A stretch of 64,000 nt of DNA from an uncultured Ulvibacter sp. (GCA_938041335.1 CALIAF010000011.1:1-64000), one strand, 5' to 3'; counted from the stretch's first letter, positions 44,606 through 54,904 are shown. Numbers and translations: made by a program. The notes: generated by a model from the letters alone, not told the origin.

Positions 44606-45469
44606 CTATCCTGCTAATGCCTCTGCACCACCAACGATTTCTAAAATCTCGTTTGTAATGGCAGCTTGACGTGCTTTGTTATATTGTAATTTAAGCGCGT
44701 CACGCATCTCTGTTGCGTTGTCTGTTGCTTTGTGCATTGCAGTCATACGAGCGCCATGCTCACTCGCTACACTGTCTCTAATGGCTTTAAACAACTGTGT
44801 TTTTAAACTCTTTGGAATGAGACCTTCTACAATCTTTAGCTTAGATGGCTCAAAGATATAATCTGCTGTATTTGTAGTATCTGTTGCGTCAGGAGGTAGG
44901 ATAGGCAAAAATTGCTCTCTCATCACTATCTGTGTTGCCGCATTCTTAAAGTTGTTATACACAAGAACAATCTTGTCATAGCTTCCGTCTGCGAATTTTT
45001 CCATTAGCATTTCTGCAATAGCGGAAGAATTATCAAATGTTAATTCGTCGAAAATTGCAATATCGTGATGTATGATAGTACCATCCTTTTTAAGGATGTC
45101 ATTTCCTTTTTTTCCAATAGTTACAAAATCTACTTGCTTTCCAGCATAGGTTTCATTTGAAAGTACTTTAGATGCTTTTACAATATTACTATTGAAAGCT
45201 CCGGCAAGCCCACGATTAGAAGTAATAGACACTACAAGTACTTTATTTACCTCACGCTGATCGCTGTATTTACTACCACTATCTGCATCAAGTGTTGCAC
45301 TTAAGTTCTGTAACAACTCGGTTAATTTTTCAGAATATGGACGCATTGCTGTAATTGCGTCTTGTGCTTTCTTCAATTTTGCAGCAGATACCATTTTCAT
45401 GGCACTGGTAATCTGCATCGTTGAACCAACGGATGATATTCTGTTTCTTATTTCTTTAAGGTTTGCCAT
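44606..45469 (-). CDS. atpG: F-type ATP synthase gamma subunit
   Basis: The 287-residue central-shaft subunit begins MANLKEIRNRISSVGSTMQITSAMKMVSAAKL, the conserved N-terminal helix that turns inside the alpha-beta ring. It ends with the paired helix RMTAMHKATDNATEMRDAL then LQYNKARQAAITNEILEIV. Length is normal. It is the last gene of the operon; beta and epsilon genes are absent here, as is usual in Bacteroidota, where atpDC lie elsewhere. Confidence 0.96.
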   Translation of the reverse strand: MANLKEIRNRISSVGSTMQITSAMKMVSAAKLKKAQDAITAMRPYSEKLTELLQNLSATLDADSGSKYSDQREVNKVLVVSITSNRGLAGAFNSNIVKASKVLSNETYAGKQVDFVTIGKKGNDILKKDGTIIHHDIAIFDELTFDNSSAIAEMLMEKFADGSYDKIVLVYNNFKNAATQIVMREQFLPILPPDATDTTNTADYIFEPSKLKIVEGLIPKSLKTQLFKAIRDSVASEHGARMTAMHKATDNATEMRDALKLQYNKARQAAITNEILEIVGGAEALAG

Positions 45470-45509
45470 TCTTAACTAGTTATAATTTATAACACTTCGG
45501 CTTAACATC

Positions 45510-45536
45510 CTCTTAGCTCCCATAGGGAACTAAGAG
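45510..45536. other. Hairpin between atpA and atpG
   Basis: CTCTTAG-TCCC and GGGA-CTAAGAG pair around ATA, with one unpaired base on each side. It lacks a T tract on the minus strand, so it is more likely an mRNA-stability or attenuation element between subunits of unequal stoichiometry than a full terminator. Confidence 0.5.
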
Positions 45537-45545
45537 TTGTTTAAT

Positions 45546-47126
45546 TTATGCTTTGTATTGAGCAGATAAATCTGCAGCTACTGTCGTTAACGTATCGATT
45601 ACTCCATCAGTTAATTTTCCTGACTTTAATGTATCTAATGCGTCTCTATGCTTTGCATTTAAAAGCTCTAGGTAATTTCTTTCAAATTCCTTCACTTTAT
45701 CTACAGGCACATTTCTTAGTAAGTTCTTAGAACCCGCATAGATAATTGCGATTTGATCTTCTACAGTAAAAGGAGTGTTCTCATTTTGCTTTAAGATCTC
45801 AACGTTACGCTTTCCTTTTTCAATTACATTTAAAGTTGCTGCATCAAGATCAGAACCAAACTTTGCAAACGCTTCTAATTCACGGTATGCTGCTTGATCT
45901 AATTTTAATGTACCAGATACTTTTTTCATTGATTTAATCTGTGCGTTACCACCAACACGAGATACCGAGATACCTACGTTAATTGCTGGACGTACAACAG
46001 AGTTAAATAAATCTCCATCTAAGAAGATCTGTCCATCTGTAATAGAAATTACGTTTGTTGGGATATATGCAGATACATCTCCCGCTTGTGTTTCAATAAT
46101 AGGCAATGCTGTTAATGATCCACCACCTTTAACGATAGGTCTTAATGATTCTGGAAGATCATTCATTTCACTTGCAATCTTGTCGTCTGCAATTACTTTT
46201 GCAGCACGCTCTAATAATCTAGAGTGCAAGAAGAATACATCTCCTGGATACGCTTCACGTCCCGGTGGGCGACGTAATAAAAGAGATACCTCACGGTATG
46301 CTACGGCTTGCTTAGATAAATCATCAAATACAATTAATGCAGGACGACCTGTATCTCTAAAGTACTCACCAATTGCAGCACCTGCAAAAGGAGCATATAC
46401 TTGCATTGGAGCAGGATCACTTGCGTTTGCAGCAACAATAGTGGTGTATGCTAAGGCACCAGCTTCATCAAGTACTTTTGCAATGTTTGCAACCGTAGAA
46501 GCTTTTTGTCCAATCGCTACATATATACAGAATACTGGCTCTCCAGCATCGTAGAATTCTTTTTGGTTAAGGATGGTGTCAATACAAACAGTAGACTTTC
46601 CTGTTTGACGGTCACCAATAACAAGTTCACGTTGCCCTCTTCCTACTGGAATCATTGCATCAATAGACTTAATACCTGTTTGTAATGGCTCTGTAACTGG
46701 CTCACGATAGATAACACCTGGCGCTTTACGCTCTAGTGGCATCTTATACGTTGTTCCTTCAATAGCTCCTTTCCCATCTATAGGCTGACCTAGAGTGTTT
46801 ACTACACGTCCAACAACACCTTCACCTACCTCGATAGATGCAATACGCTGTGTACGTTTTACAGTAGCACCTTCAGCAATACCACGTGAAGGTCCTAATA
46901 ATACAACCCCTACGTTATCTTCTTCCAGGTTTAGAACGATACCTTCCATACCGTTTTCAAACGCTACTAATTCACCGTATTGTGCGTTAGCAAGCCCGTA
47001 TACACGCGCAATACCATCACCTACAGTTAATACAGTTCCTACTTCGTCAAGTGAAGCTGTTGCTTCAAAGCCGGTAAGTTGTTGTTTTAAGATTGCTGAA
47101 ACTTCAGCTGGTTTAACTTCTGCCAT
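45546..47126 (-). CDS. atpA: F-type ATP synthase alpha subunit
   Basis: The 526-residue alpha subunit carries the non-catalytic nucleotide site: P-loop [14 protein letters not shown] near residue 172, [27 protein letters not shown] near 282, and the alpha-specific [13 protein letters not shown]. Length is a little above the usual 505-515. The gap to atpG (76 bases) contains a hairpin. Confidence 0.97.
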   Translation of the reverse strand: MAEVKPAEVSAILKQQLTGFEATASLDEVGTVLTVGDGIARVYGLANAQYGELVAFENGMEGIVLNLEEDNVGVVLLGPSRGIAEGATVKRTQRIASIEVGEGVVGRVVNTLGQPIDGKGAIEGTTYKMPLERKAPGVIYREPVTEPLQTGIKSIDAMIPVGRGQRELVIGDRQTGKSTVCIDTILNQKEFYDAGEPVFCIYVAIGQKASTVANIAKVLDEAGALAYTTIVAANASDPAPMQVYAPFAGAAIGEYFRDTGRPALIVFDDLSKQAVAYREVSLLLRRPPGREAYPGDVFFLHSRLLERAAKVIADDKIASEMNDLPESLRPIVKGGGSLTALPIIETQAGDVSAYIPTNVISITDGQIFLDGDLFNSVVRPAINVGISVSRVGGNAQIKSMKKVSGTLKLDQAAYRELEAFAKFGSDLDAATLNVIEKGKRNVEILKQNENTPFTVEDQIAIIYAGSKNLLRNVPVDKVKEFERNYLELLNAKHRDALDTLKSGKLTDGVIDTLTTVAADLSAQYKA

Positions 47127-47233
47127 TTTATAAATGTTTGTGGTTTCTAGTGTATTTTTTAAAGTACTCTAGTCTCCGATCAATTAATTGTATTTATTGT
47201 TTTTATTTCTTCTGAAATAGTACTATTTCAGAA

Positions 47234-47773
47234 TTAAACTGCTTTTGTAAATTCTCTTTTTATAGTGTTTAGTTGATTTGCAATGCTCGCGTTGTATTGT
47301 AAATCACCAACTCTAAGTACAAATCCACCTATTATGGTTTCATCTACTTTATTTTCTATACTCACGTTGTCGCTTCCTGTCATTTCTTTAACCTTCACTA
47401 AAACTTGTTTCTCAAGATCTGCAGAAAGGGGAACGGCCGTAGTAACATATGCTACTTTTACGCCTTTGTTCTCATTATATAGACTCACATAACTAGAGGC
47501 AACACCACCTAAAAGATCAATACGCTTGTTTGCTGTTAAGATCTGGATTAGGCCTTTAGTTACTTCGCTATTGTTTTCAAAGATTTTATTTAATGCCGCT
47601 TTTTTGTCTTCTCCTTTTATGATAGGACTTTTTAGCACATTACGTAGTTCTTTACTACCTTCAATAGTTGCGAATACAGATTTCATATCACCAAAAACAA
47701 TTTCACCTATGTTGGCTTCGTTGGCTTGGTCTAAGACTGCTTTTGCGTATCGTATGGCTGCTCTACTACTCAT
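47234..47773 (-). CDS. atpH: F-type ATP synthase delta subunit
   Basis: The 179-residue OSCP/delta subunit joins the peripheral stalk to F1. It starts SSRAAIRYAKAVLDQA (the typical ...RYAKAL motif) and contains the C-terminal GGFVLRVGDLQYNASIANQL motif. Upstream, 47774-47870 holds two repeat elements between atpF and atpH. Confidence 0.94.
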   Translation of the reverse strand: MSSRAAIRYAKAVLDQANEANIGEIVFGDMKSVFATIEGSKELRNVLKSPIIKGEDKKAALNKIFENNSEVTKGLIQILTANKRIDLLGGVASSYVSLYNENKGVKVAYVTTAVPLSADLEKQVLVKVKEMTGSDNVSIENKVDETIIGGFVLRVGDLQYNASIANQLNTIKREFTKAV

Positions 47774-47777
47774 ATTT

Positions 47778-47797
47778 ATGCCCGCGCAGGCGGGTAT
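47778..47797. repeat. CCCGC-type palindrome in the atp operon
   Basis: ATGCCCGC and GCGGGTAT arms (47778-47797) surround GCAG. It lies 4 bases upstream of the atpH start, in the ribosome-binding region. Confidence 0.7.
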
Positions 47798-47836
47798 CTT
47801 TTAATTTAAACTCATTAATAAACAAGGGTCTACTTA

Positions 47837-47863
47837 AGCGCTTCGACTGCGCTCAGTGTGACA
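47837..47863. repeat. Dispersed CTTCGACTGCGCTCAGTGTG repeat
   Basis: AGCGC and GCGCT (47837-47841, 47849-47853) form a short hairpin, followed by CAGTGTGACA. The string CTTCGACTGCGCTCAGTGTG is one I recognise as a common intergenic dispersed repeat of flavobacteria. It lies just after the atpF stop region in the operon. Confidence 0.6.
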
Positions 47864-47870
47864 TTGTGAA

Positions 47871-48371
47871 TTAATTTAATTTAGCGTCATTTAACATCGT
47901 AGCTACTAGATCTAGTTGCTTGTCTTTGTTAGATAGTTCTTGCTTCACTACTTTTTCTGCAATCTCTACAGATAGGTTCGCTACTTGCGCCTTTATATCA
48001 GCAATAGCCGCTTTCTTCTCAGATATTATAGTTGCTTGGGCGTTTGCAATCGTTTTGTTTGCTTCTGCTTGAGCTTCTTCTTTTGCGTCTGCAATCATTT
48101 TTGCTTTGATCTCACGAGCATCTTTCATCATTGTTTCACGCTCTGCACGCGCTTCTTGTAAAAGCTTGTTATTGTCTGCTTGAAGGTTTTGCATTTCTAG
48201 TTTTGCATTTTCTGCAGCGTCTAACGCATCTTTGATTCCCTCTTCACGATCATTAAGTGCATTTAAAATTGGCTTCCACGCAAACTTAACCATCAAGAAA
48301 ATAAGGACAAGAAAAAGGATTGTTTGTTTAACAAACAGGTCTAATGAAAAATTGTCTAATAATTGCTCCAT
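47871..48371 (-). CDS. atpF: F-type ATP synthase b subunit
   Basis: The 166-residue peripheral-stalk subunit has one N-terminal membrane helix (about 10-30, LFVKQTILFLVLIFLMVKFAW) followed by a long charged coiled coil (KPILNALNDREEGIKDALD ...). Length and layout are typical. It lies between atpE and atpH. Confidence 0.95.
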   Translation of the reverse strand: MEQLLDNFSLDLFVKQTILFLVLIFLMVKFAWKPILNALNDREEGIKDALDAAENAKLEMQNLQADNNKLLQEARAERETMMKDAREIKAKMIADAKEEAQAEANKTIANAQATIISEKKAAIADIKAQVANLSVEIAEKVVKQELSNKDKQLDLVATMLNDAKLN

Positions 48372-48449
48372 AATAATAAATCTTAATTTTTGTTTAAAAA
48401 ATCATTTCCCTGTAACCAACCGTTACAGGGAAATGAAATACATTTCTGA

Positions 48450-48710
<261 letters not shown>

Positions 48711-49820
48711 TTAATGATGCTCAGGTTCTTCAACGGCCATCCCGATGAATAATGCCGAAAGCATCGTAAATATATAGGCTTGTAGAAATGCTACAAGTAC
48801 CTCTATAAGTGTAATAAATAATGATAGTAAAAATGATAGTATGGTAGACCCTACAACAGACATTTGGTCTTGCATTGTCATACCAATGGCAATTAGACTC
48901 ATTACAACAATGTGCCCTGCTGTGATATTTGCAAACAAACGCACCATTAACGAGAATGGTTTGATAATTAGTGTACCTGCAAGCTCAATAACCGCAAGAA
49001 GTGGTCGCAATATATATGGTACTCCTGGCATCCATAATTGATGACTCCAGAAATGACGGTTACTGCTAAATAAATAAACAACCAAAGTGATTAATGCCAG
49101 TGCAGCTGTCACTGCAAGTTGACCCGTTACGTTAAATCCAAATGGTGTAAGCCCCATTAAGTTTAAGATCCAAATAAAGAAAAATACGGTCATTAGGTAT
49201 CCCGTAAACTTTCTGTATTTAGGTCCAATATTTGGTTTTGCTATTTCGTCTCTAACGTAGAGCACAAGGGGTTCTAAAATTCGCCCAAAGCCAGTAGGAA
49301 CCGCTTTCTTTTTGTATTGTCTGGCTAGACCACCAAACCATAAAAGCATTAAGAGTCCTATTAAAATAATTCCAAAAACACTTTTTGTTATAGATAAATC
49401 AAATGGAGCACTTGCATTAGTGGGATGCTTTTCCTCATCAAAAGATACAGTGGTTGCATTTGCATTAAGCTCGTAAATTTTTCCGTGATATTTCACAAAA
49501 TTACTTCCTCCTTTTTCTACAACAACCGTCCCTTCATCATCGTGATGGAAAGCAGAAGACATAAAGGCACTAAAACCATTTTCTCCCCAAAGCATAACTG
49601 GTAGTGGAAAACCTACTGCATGTTTTTCTCCATCAGAAAAATAATCGAATAAATGAAAATCGTGTGAGTCTTTAACGTGATGAAGAATATAGTCATTAAT
49701 CTCCTCTGAAGTATTGACAGGATCTCCTTTTTCGCCTTTTGCTTCGTCCTTAGCAGAAGCCGAAAACGACACCAATAAAATAAGACTTAGATATGCAATT
49801 GTTTTTAGTACTGCCTTCAT
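48711..49820 (-). CDS. atpB: F-type ATP synthase a subunit
   Basis: The 369-residue a subunit is longer than the E. coli protein (271) because of an N-terminal extension. It has a cleavable-looking signal sequence (MKAVLKTIAYLSLILLVSFSASAK) and a periplasmic region of about 110 residues. The membrane part has five to six helices with the essential Arg in KPFSLMVRLFANITAGH and a conserved LIEVLVAFLQAYIFTMLSALF at the end. Two ATGs are possible (49835 and 49820); the second starts the signal peptide. Extended AtpB proteins of this kind are usual in Bacteroidota. Confidence 0.93.
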   Translation of the reverse strand: MKAVLKTIAYLSLILLVSFSASAKDEAKGEKGDPVNTSEEINDYILHHVKDSHDFHLFDYFSDGEKHAVGFPLPVMLWGENGFSAFMSSAFHHDDEGTVVVEKGGSNFVKYHGKIYELNANATTVSFDEEKHPTNASAPFDLSITKSVFGIILIGLLMLLWFGGLARQYKKKAVPTGFGRILEPLVLYVRDEIAKPNIGPKYRKFTGYLMTVFFFIWILNLMGLTPFGFNVTGQLAVTAALALITLVVYLFSSNRHFWSHQLWMPGVPYILRPLLAVIELAGTLIIKPFSLMVRLFANITAGHIVVMSLIAIGMTMQDQMSVVGSTILSFLLSLFITLIEVLVAFLQAYIFTMLSALFIGMAVEEPEHH

Positions 49821-49903
49821 TACTGTTACATTCATTTATATCCCTCAAAAAGAGGTCTGAAATTCGGCGCAAAGATAGTTATTATTTTTATTCTGAAAAC
49901 ACC

Positions 49904-50308
49904 TTAGATGGCATTTTTTGAAGGGGTAGTATTGTTTAAAATTTTGCTCATAAAAAAGACTTCAAGAAGAATGTTTAAAACCATAGGAATCAGCAAGTTA
50001 GCATTTTCTTGATTAGAAAATGATCTTTCTGAAAAAATATGCACTGAAAAGACGAATGAAAAGGCCACAATTTTTAAGACTACACTGACTAAGTATAAAA
50101 AACCTAGTTGGTCTTTAAATTTTTCTGTTTTCGAAAGTAGATAAAGAATGACACATAGTAAGAAGGAGAATATTCCGAAGAAAAGGTAAAGGTTTGTTAT
50201 ATCTATTGGAGATTGTGCCATAATTTTTGCTAATAAAAATTGATGTGCACTAAAGCCTAAAACGAAAATTATACCGAAACCTAAAAGATAGGTTATTATG
50301 TGTTTCAT
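49904..50308 (-). CDS. Small membrane protein of the atp operon, AtpI-like position
   Basis: The 134-residue protein has four predicted membrane helices (about 5-25, 38-58, 72-92 and 107-122). It occupies the place where other bacteria encode AtpI, a c-ring assembly helper. The sequence is not clearly AtpI; it resembles a flavobacterial family I recall as DUF6168. Its ATG overlaps the atpZ stop by one base, which argues for coupled translation and a role in ATP synthase assembly. Confidence 0.65.
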   Translation of the reverse strand: MKHIITYLLGFGIIFVLGFSAHQFLLAKIMAQSPIDITNLYLFFGIFSFLLCVILYLLSKTEKFKDQLGFLYLVSVVLKIVAFSFVFSVHIFSERSFSNQENANLLIPMVLNILLEVFFMSKILNNTTPSKNAI

Positions 50309-50526
50309 TACTTTTTGTTGATTCTATTTACGCGGTAAACAATTAAAAACATGGCTAAAAAAACAGCAATAATGGTAATTAATTCTTCAAGAAAATTCAA
50401 GGTAAACTGCTCATCTAACCATTTTCCTAAATAATTGCCTAAGAAAATAATGAGGCCCATTTGTAGTCCTATTCCAGAAAAAACCGCCCAATTTTTTAGC
50501 GCTATATTTTTTCCTTCTTGAGCCAT
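50308..50526 (-). CDS. AtpZ/AtpI-family protein
   Basis: The 72-residue protein has two membrane helices (about 11-32 and 44-66). The family motif spans WAVFSGIGLQMGLIIFLGNY then LGKWLDEQF. AtpZ proteins form Ca/Mg channels or assist c-ring assembly with AtpI. It lies directly upstream of the other small membrane gene and downstream of the bactofilin gene by 11 bases. Confidence 0.85.
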   Translation of the reverse strand: MAQEGKNIALKNWAVFSGIGLQMGLIIFLGNYLGKWLDEQFTLNFLEELITIIAVFLAMFLIVYRVNRINKK

Positions 50527-50537
50527 AAGGTTAATTG

Positions 50538-50915
50538 TTAAGAAGCCTTCACAGCACTCATTTTACTGGTCATTGCACAAGTAGCGTCAAAAGTAGCACC
50601 TGGCTCAACAGAGAGTTTGCCTACTTTTACTTCACCACTAATAACTGCTGTCGCTCTTAATGACAATAATTCTTTTACGTGCAGTGTCCCCGTAAATGAA
50701 CCTTCAATGTCTGCATTATCGCATGTAAGTGTCCCGTCAATACTACCGTTTTTGCCAATAACCACTTTATTAGGAGTAGTGACATTACCTTTTATGATAC
50801 CATCAATTCTAAAGAATCCTTTAGAGACTATATCTCCTGTGATGTTTGTGCCTTCATTAATGCGATTCTGGTTTGCAGAAGGGTCAAAATTTTTGTCTTT
50901 TTTGTCGTTGCGCAT
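50538..50915 (-). CDS. Bactofilin (polymer-forming cytoskeletal protein)
   Basis: The 125-residue protein has the single bactofilin beta-helix domain at about 20-108 (TNITGDIVSKGFFRIDGIIKG, VIGKNGSIDGTLTCDNADIEG). Bactofilins polymerise without nucleotide into membrane-associated filaments that place envelope machinery. It is 5 bases downstream of porW/sprE and 11 bases upstream of atpZ. The link between a cytoskeletal protein, a T9SS factor and ATP synthase genes appears stable in flavobacteria, but its meaning is not known. Confidence 0.88.
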   Translation of the reverse strand: MRNDKKDKNFDPSANQNRINEGTNITGDIVSKGFFRIDGIIKGNVTTPNKVVIGKNGSIDGTLTCDNADIEGSFTGTLHVKELLSLRATAVISGEVKVGKLSVEPGATFDATCAMTSKMSAVKAS

Positions 50916-50920
50916 GGTGA

Positions 50921-53515
50921 TTATCCTTTTTCGGTACCTTCTTCTGTCTCTGGAACAGTGGGAGGGTTTAAATATAGATCTAGGTTTTTATGAATCTGGA
51001 TCGTTTTATAGTTTTCGGTAGAAATGTCAAAGAATGGACGGGTAATCCTATACTTTAAATTTTCTGCTTTGTTTGCTTCATTTCCAGTATATAGTATTTC
51101 ACCAAAACCTTTAGAGCCTTGCAAAGACCGAAGCCCATGAACGACTACAAAATCTAATGTAGGGTCATAATAATCTAAAGACGTTTTCATATTGCCATAG
51201 TTGGCCTTTATAATAATCTCGTCTAGAAGCTTTCTAAGGTTTTCAGCTTGCTGACGCTCTCCTTTTGAGAACGAATACACCAGCTTAAAACTTTTACCTT
51301 CATCATATGGTGTAAAAGCATTAAAAGCTAATTTAGGTAATGTGTTTGAATAAATAAGCTGCGCTTGCTTTCCTTCGTCATCATTAGGATAATTAAGAGA
51401 CACATAGTTGAGCGCTTTCTTATAAGCTTCGTAACCTTGTTGTTTTCCTAAAGCGGTGGCTTTCAGTAATTCAAATTTGGGCACCATATCATCGCCATTA
51501 TAGGTCGTGATATATTCATCAGTCTTGTCAATCACTTCTTGGTAGCGATCTGCCTCAAATTTTTTATAAAGCGCGTTATATTTAAACTCTGGGCTTGACT
51601 CGTCTGTTGCTAATTGCGTTGTTGGGTTTCTTAAAATTTCGGCATAACGAGAATCGCTATGATTATTTAATATGTTTGTTTTGTATTGTTGTTCCAGCCC
51701 TTGATTTTCAAGAAGACCATAAATCTTGTATAGGTTATACTTTGCAGGAAGTATCAAACGCTCTTCTGGACTAAGCGTTAATAATTTTTCTAATCTGTTT
51801 GCGGCAAGATGATACTCTTTAAACTTCTCTTTATAGATAAGTCCTAATTGGTAATAAGCAAAATTTCTATCAGTAGAAAGGCTGTCTATCACTTTTTGAT
51901 CTGTTGGGATAGTTGCAATATAAGTTTCAGGGTCAAAACGAGTATCATCTGCAATAGAAGTCAGGTTTTCTGTTTCCTCTTCTTTACTATCAATACCAGT
52001 AGAGCGCTTACTAGAGATTCTCCAGTTGTCTGCTAATTCACGATCACCCCATATTTTTCTAAATTCTTGCTTACCATAGGCGGCTGTAGAAGAGTTATAG
52101 AAATAAAACGGTCCTGAAGAAGCCTCATCGTCTTGATTTTTCTTTTTAAAGAACTCATTATCTCTTATTCCTTTTTTACTGGCTTCTTTTGCAAAAGCGA
52201 TAGAATCTGCTATGGCTTTGTCTTTCAATTTTGTTGTGTATGCTGTAAAATAGGCCGTTTTTTCCACATCGCTCATCGCGGCAATGCGCAAGATGCTGTC
52301 ATTAAGTGTTGCGATGTCTTCATATTTAATAACATCATCTAGATTTTCACGCTTCTTTTTTATTCTTCTATATAAACGGGACTTATCTGAAAGATTTAAT
52401 AGCGTACTGTCATAATAAGCACCAGCATTTTTATATAAAGCTTTATCAAAGTTAATCTCTGCAAGTGTTCTGTAATTAATAGACTGTAATGTCTTGTCTT
52501 TAGTAACTTCACGTATCGACTTATTATAAAATATAACAGCCGTATCTATATTAGAAGTCAAACGGTAATACGCTCCTTTCTGGTTGTAAATTTTATCCAG
52601 GTAAGGACGGTTCTCGCGGTTTTTCTCAAGATCGTTGAGCAATTCTAAAAACGCTACCTTGTCTTCTTTGTCATAATCAAAATTACGCGCCTTTGCCATA
52701 TATGCATTGATCATATAATCACGTGACGTTTTTCTGTTGAGGTCTATCACCTCATCAAAAGCGATATTTGCACTGTCTTTTAAACCGAGTTCGTTATAAA
52801 GCTGTCCTTTAATATATAAATAACGCCCCTTTAATTCTTTGTCTTTTACTAATGCCGATGCTTCTTTTACATAAGGCAAAGCCTCAGGAATAGAATCCAT
52901 ACGCAAATATGCTTCTGCAATACTAGCAGATGCCTCTGCAATATCATCGCTATCTATTTCTTCTTTTTCAAGCATCTGTTTAAGATTCTTGATGGCAAGC
53001 TCTTCATTGTTTAAGCGAATATTAGTTTTAGCCTTCCATACTTTAGCTTTGTTAATATTGTTACTTGTAGGATATCTATCTAGAATAAAATTAAAAGCAT
53101 CAAGCGCTGGCACAAAACGTTGGTCAAAATAACGGGTCTTTCCTAGCAATAAATAAGCCTCATCCACTTGCGGGTTATGCTCTTTACCGTTAATGTACAT
53201 CCCATGTTTCTGGATCATCTTAACCGCTTTCTCTTCTGCACGGTTAAAATTGGGGTCTTTAGATTCGCCAGGGAGTACAATCTCGTCCTTAGACTCCATG
53301 CGTTCTATGGGTAAAACAGCCCAGTAATTATCGTTAAAAGTTCCTGCCAGTGATTCTTTTCCTTTATCAAAGGCAACTTCACCATTATAGAGGGTGTTGT
53401 ACTCGCCAGTAACCGCGTGGTAATTACGATTAATAAAGGTGTCTTTTTTACGGGAACAAGCCACAAAGAGGGTGAGCGTTAACGCAAAAAGTAAAAATTT
53501 ATATAAGTGCTTCAA
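50921..53515 (-). CDS. porW: T9SS periplasmic lipoprotein PorW/SprE
   Basis: The 864-residue TPR protein has a lipobox (TLTLFVACSRKKD, Cys20) followed by the family's start NRNYHAVTGEYNTLYNGEVAF and many TPR-like repeats (about 90-420 and 560-740). SprE/PorW is needed for secretion through the type IX system and for gliding; it is thought to link the outer-membrane PorKN ring to the translocon. The start is a TTG at 53515, since no ATG precedes the signal peptide. It heads the unit porW-bactofilin-atpZ and may be transcribed with the atp genes. Confidence 0.82.
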   Translation of the reverse strand: MKHLYKFLLFALTLTLFVACSRKKDTFINRNYHAVTGEYNTLYNGEVAFDKGKESLAGTFNDNYWAVLPIERMESKDEIVLPGESKDPNFNRAEEKAVKMIQKHGMYINGKEHNPQVDEAYLLLGKTRYFDQRFVPALDAFNFILDRYPTSNNINKAKVWKAKTNIRLNNEELAIKNLKQMLEKEEIDSDDIAEASASIAEAYLRMDSIPEALPYVKEASALVKDKELKGRYLYIKGQLYNELGLKDSANIAFDEVIDLNRKTSRDYMINAYMAKARNFDYDKEDKVAFLELLNDLEKNRENRPYLDKIYNQKGAYYRLTSNIDTAVIFYNKSIREVTKDKTLQSINYRTLAEINFDKALYKNAGAYYDSTLLNLSDKSRLYRRIKKKRENLDDVIKYEDIATLNDSILRIAAMSDVEKTAYFTAYTTKLKDKAIADSIAFAKEASKKGIRDNEFFKKKNQDDEASSGPFYFYNSSTAAYGKQEFRKIWGDRELADNWRISSKRSTGIDSKEEETENLTSIADDTRFDPETYIATIPTDQKVIDSLSTDRNFAYYQLGLIYKEKFKEYHLAANRLEKLLTLSPEERLILPAKYNLYKIYGLLENQGLEQQYKTNILNNHSDSRYAEILRNPTTQLATDESSPEFKYNALYKKFEADRYQEVIDKTDEYITTYNGDDMVPKFELLKATALGKQQGYEAYKKALNYVSLNYPNDDEGKQAQLIYSNTLPKLAFNAFTPYDEGKSFKLVYSFSKGERQQAENLRKLLDEIIIKANYGNMKTSLDYYDPTLDFVVVHGLRSLQGSKGFGEILYTGNEANKAENLKYRITRPFFDISTENYKTIQIHKNLDLYLNPPTVPETEEGTEKG

Positions 53516-53854
53516 AATTTGTCCTATTTATCCGTATTAATAACTTAAAAGCCCAGCTTTTAGTATAAAAATGTTATGGGAACGGTAAAAATACTATTAT
53601 TTTAGGTATCTGCGCTTCTTGAGGCTCAAAAATTAACGGGTTTACTAGGGTTTTGCTTGCTTCGGAAATAGAAAGGGTTTACAAATGTGCTGTGATGTTG
53701 AGCATAAGATTTATTTGAATTCGGTCGTGAGTTTCCGTTTTATGTAAAAAAGTATTGATACTGTAACTGCGTCTTGTTAAGACTATGTTATGGTCCATTA
53801 GATTGCCAATAATACGAGTTCAATTTCTTATTTTTACCAAAATTTAAAATAAAC
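53516..53854. other. 339-base divergent intergenic region
   Basis: No gene is seen. It must hold the promoters of porW (minus) and the reductase gene (plus). A TATTTTTA box at 53829-53836 with a TTG at 53803 is a weak candidate for the plus strand. A small inverted repeat GTCTTGTTAAGAC lies at 53772-53784. The rest has no feature I can support. Confidence 0.5.
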
Positions 53855-54904
53855 ATGAGTAACTTTCATACGCTAATTGTTTCCGAAGTAAAAAAAGAAA
53901 CTCCAAATGCTGTTGTAGTATCCTTCTTGATACCTCAGCAATTAAAAGAAACCTTTGCCTTTGCGGCTGGACAATATATCACCTTTAAGCACACCATTAA
54001 TGGCCAAGAAGTGCGTCGCGCTTATTCATTATGCAGTGTGCCAGGATCTAGTACGATTCAGGTAGGAATCAAAAAAGTGGATGGTGGTACTTTTTCTGTT
54101 TTCGCAAATGAAACACTAAAAGCTGGCGATGCATTAGAAGTGATGGCTCCAGAAGGAAAATTTGTTTGTAAAACAGATGCAGCTGCGACTAAAAATTATG
54201 CGGCTTTTGCGGCAGGAAGTGGAATTACACCTGTCTTGTCTATTATAAAAACAGTACTTATTGAAGAACCAAATAGTACATTTTTATTGGCCTTTGGAAA
54301 TCAGTCACAAAAAGAAGCCATGTTTTATCAAGAGTTAATGACTTTAGAGCAAGAAAGCAACGGTCGTCTTCAAATAGAATGGGTGTTTAGTAGAGAGCGC
54401 GTTTATGGAGCAAAACAGGGCAGATTAAACGGAGATATTGTCAATTATTTATTGAAGAATAAATTTGAGCAGACCTCTTTTTCAGCATTCTACCTTTGTG
54501 GGCCAGAATTAATGATAAATGATGTGTCAGCAACACTTAAAGAACTCGGAATACTTGAAAGCTTAGTGCATTTTGAGTTATTCACTTCTTCAGATGAAGG
54601 GGCATTAGTAGAAGCTCATGATGGTACTACTGAAATCACCATTTTACTAGATGACGAGGAAAAAACCTTCTCGATGCCGCAAGATAAATCTATTCTTGAG
54701 GCCGCCTTAGCACAAGACCTAGATGCGCCATTCTCGTGTCAAGGAGGTGTTTGTAGCACGTGCATTGCTCGGGTAAAAGAAGGAAAAGCAGAAATGCGCA
54801 AAAACCAAATCTTAACAGACGGAGAGATTGCAGACGGTTTTATACTTACCTGCCAGGCACATCCTACTACGGCGAAGTTGGTGGTAGATTATGATGATGT
54901 TTAA
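53855..54904 (+). CDS. PaaE-like ferredoxin-NADP reductase with 2Fe-2S domain
   Basis: The 349-residue protein passes electrons from NADPH through FAD to a 2Fe-2S centre. The FAD domain is about 1-100 (GQYITFKH, RRAYSLCSVP), the NAD(P) domain about 110-230 (AAGSGITPVLSIIKT, FYLCGPELM), and the C-terminal plant-type ferredoxin domain has CQGGVCSTC ... LTCQAHP, giving four Cys ligands. It resembles PaaE, the reductase of phenylacetyl-CoA epoxidase, but no paaABCD genes are in the window. It may serve another oxygenase. Confidence 0.87.
   Translation: MSNFHTLIVSEVKKETPNAVVVSFLIPQQLKETFAFAAGQYITFKHTINGQEVRRAYSLCSVPGSSTIQVGIKKVDGGTFSVFANETLKAGDALEVMAPEGKFVCKTDAAATKNYAAFAAGSGITPVLSIIKTVLIEEPNSTFLLAFGNQSQKEAMFYQELMTLEQESNGRLQIEWVFSRERVYGAKQGRLNGDIVNYLLKNKFEQTSFSAFYLCGPELMINDVSATLKELGILESLVHFELFTSSDEGALVEAHDGTTEITILLDDEEKTFSMPQDKSILEAALAQDLDAPFSCQGGVCSTCIARVKEGKAEMRKNQILTDGEIADGFILTCQAHPTTAKLVVDYDDV

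Noticed and set aside
53855-54904. Phenylacetate degradation operon
   Set aside because: Only the PaaE-like reductase is present; none of the other paa genes is adjacent.
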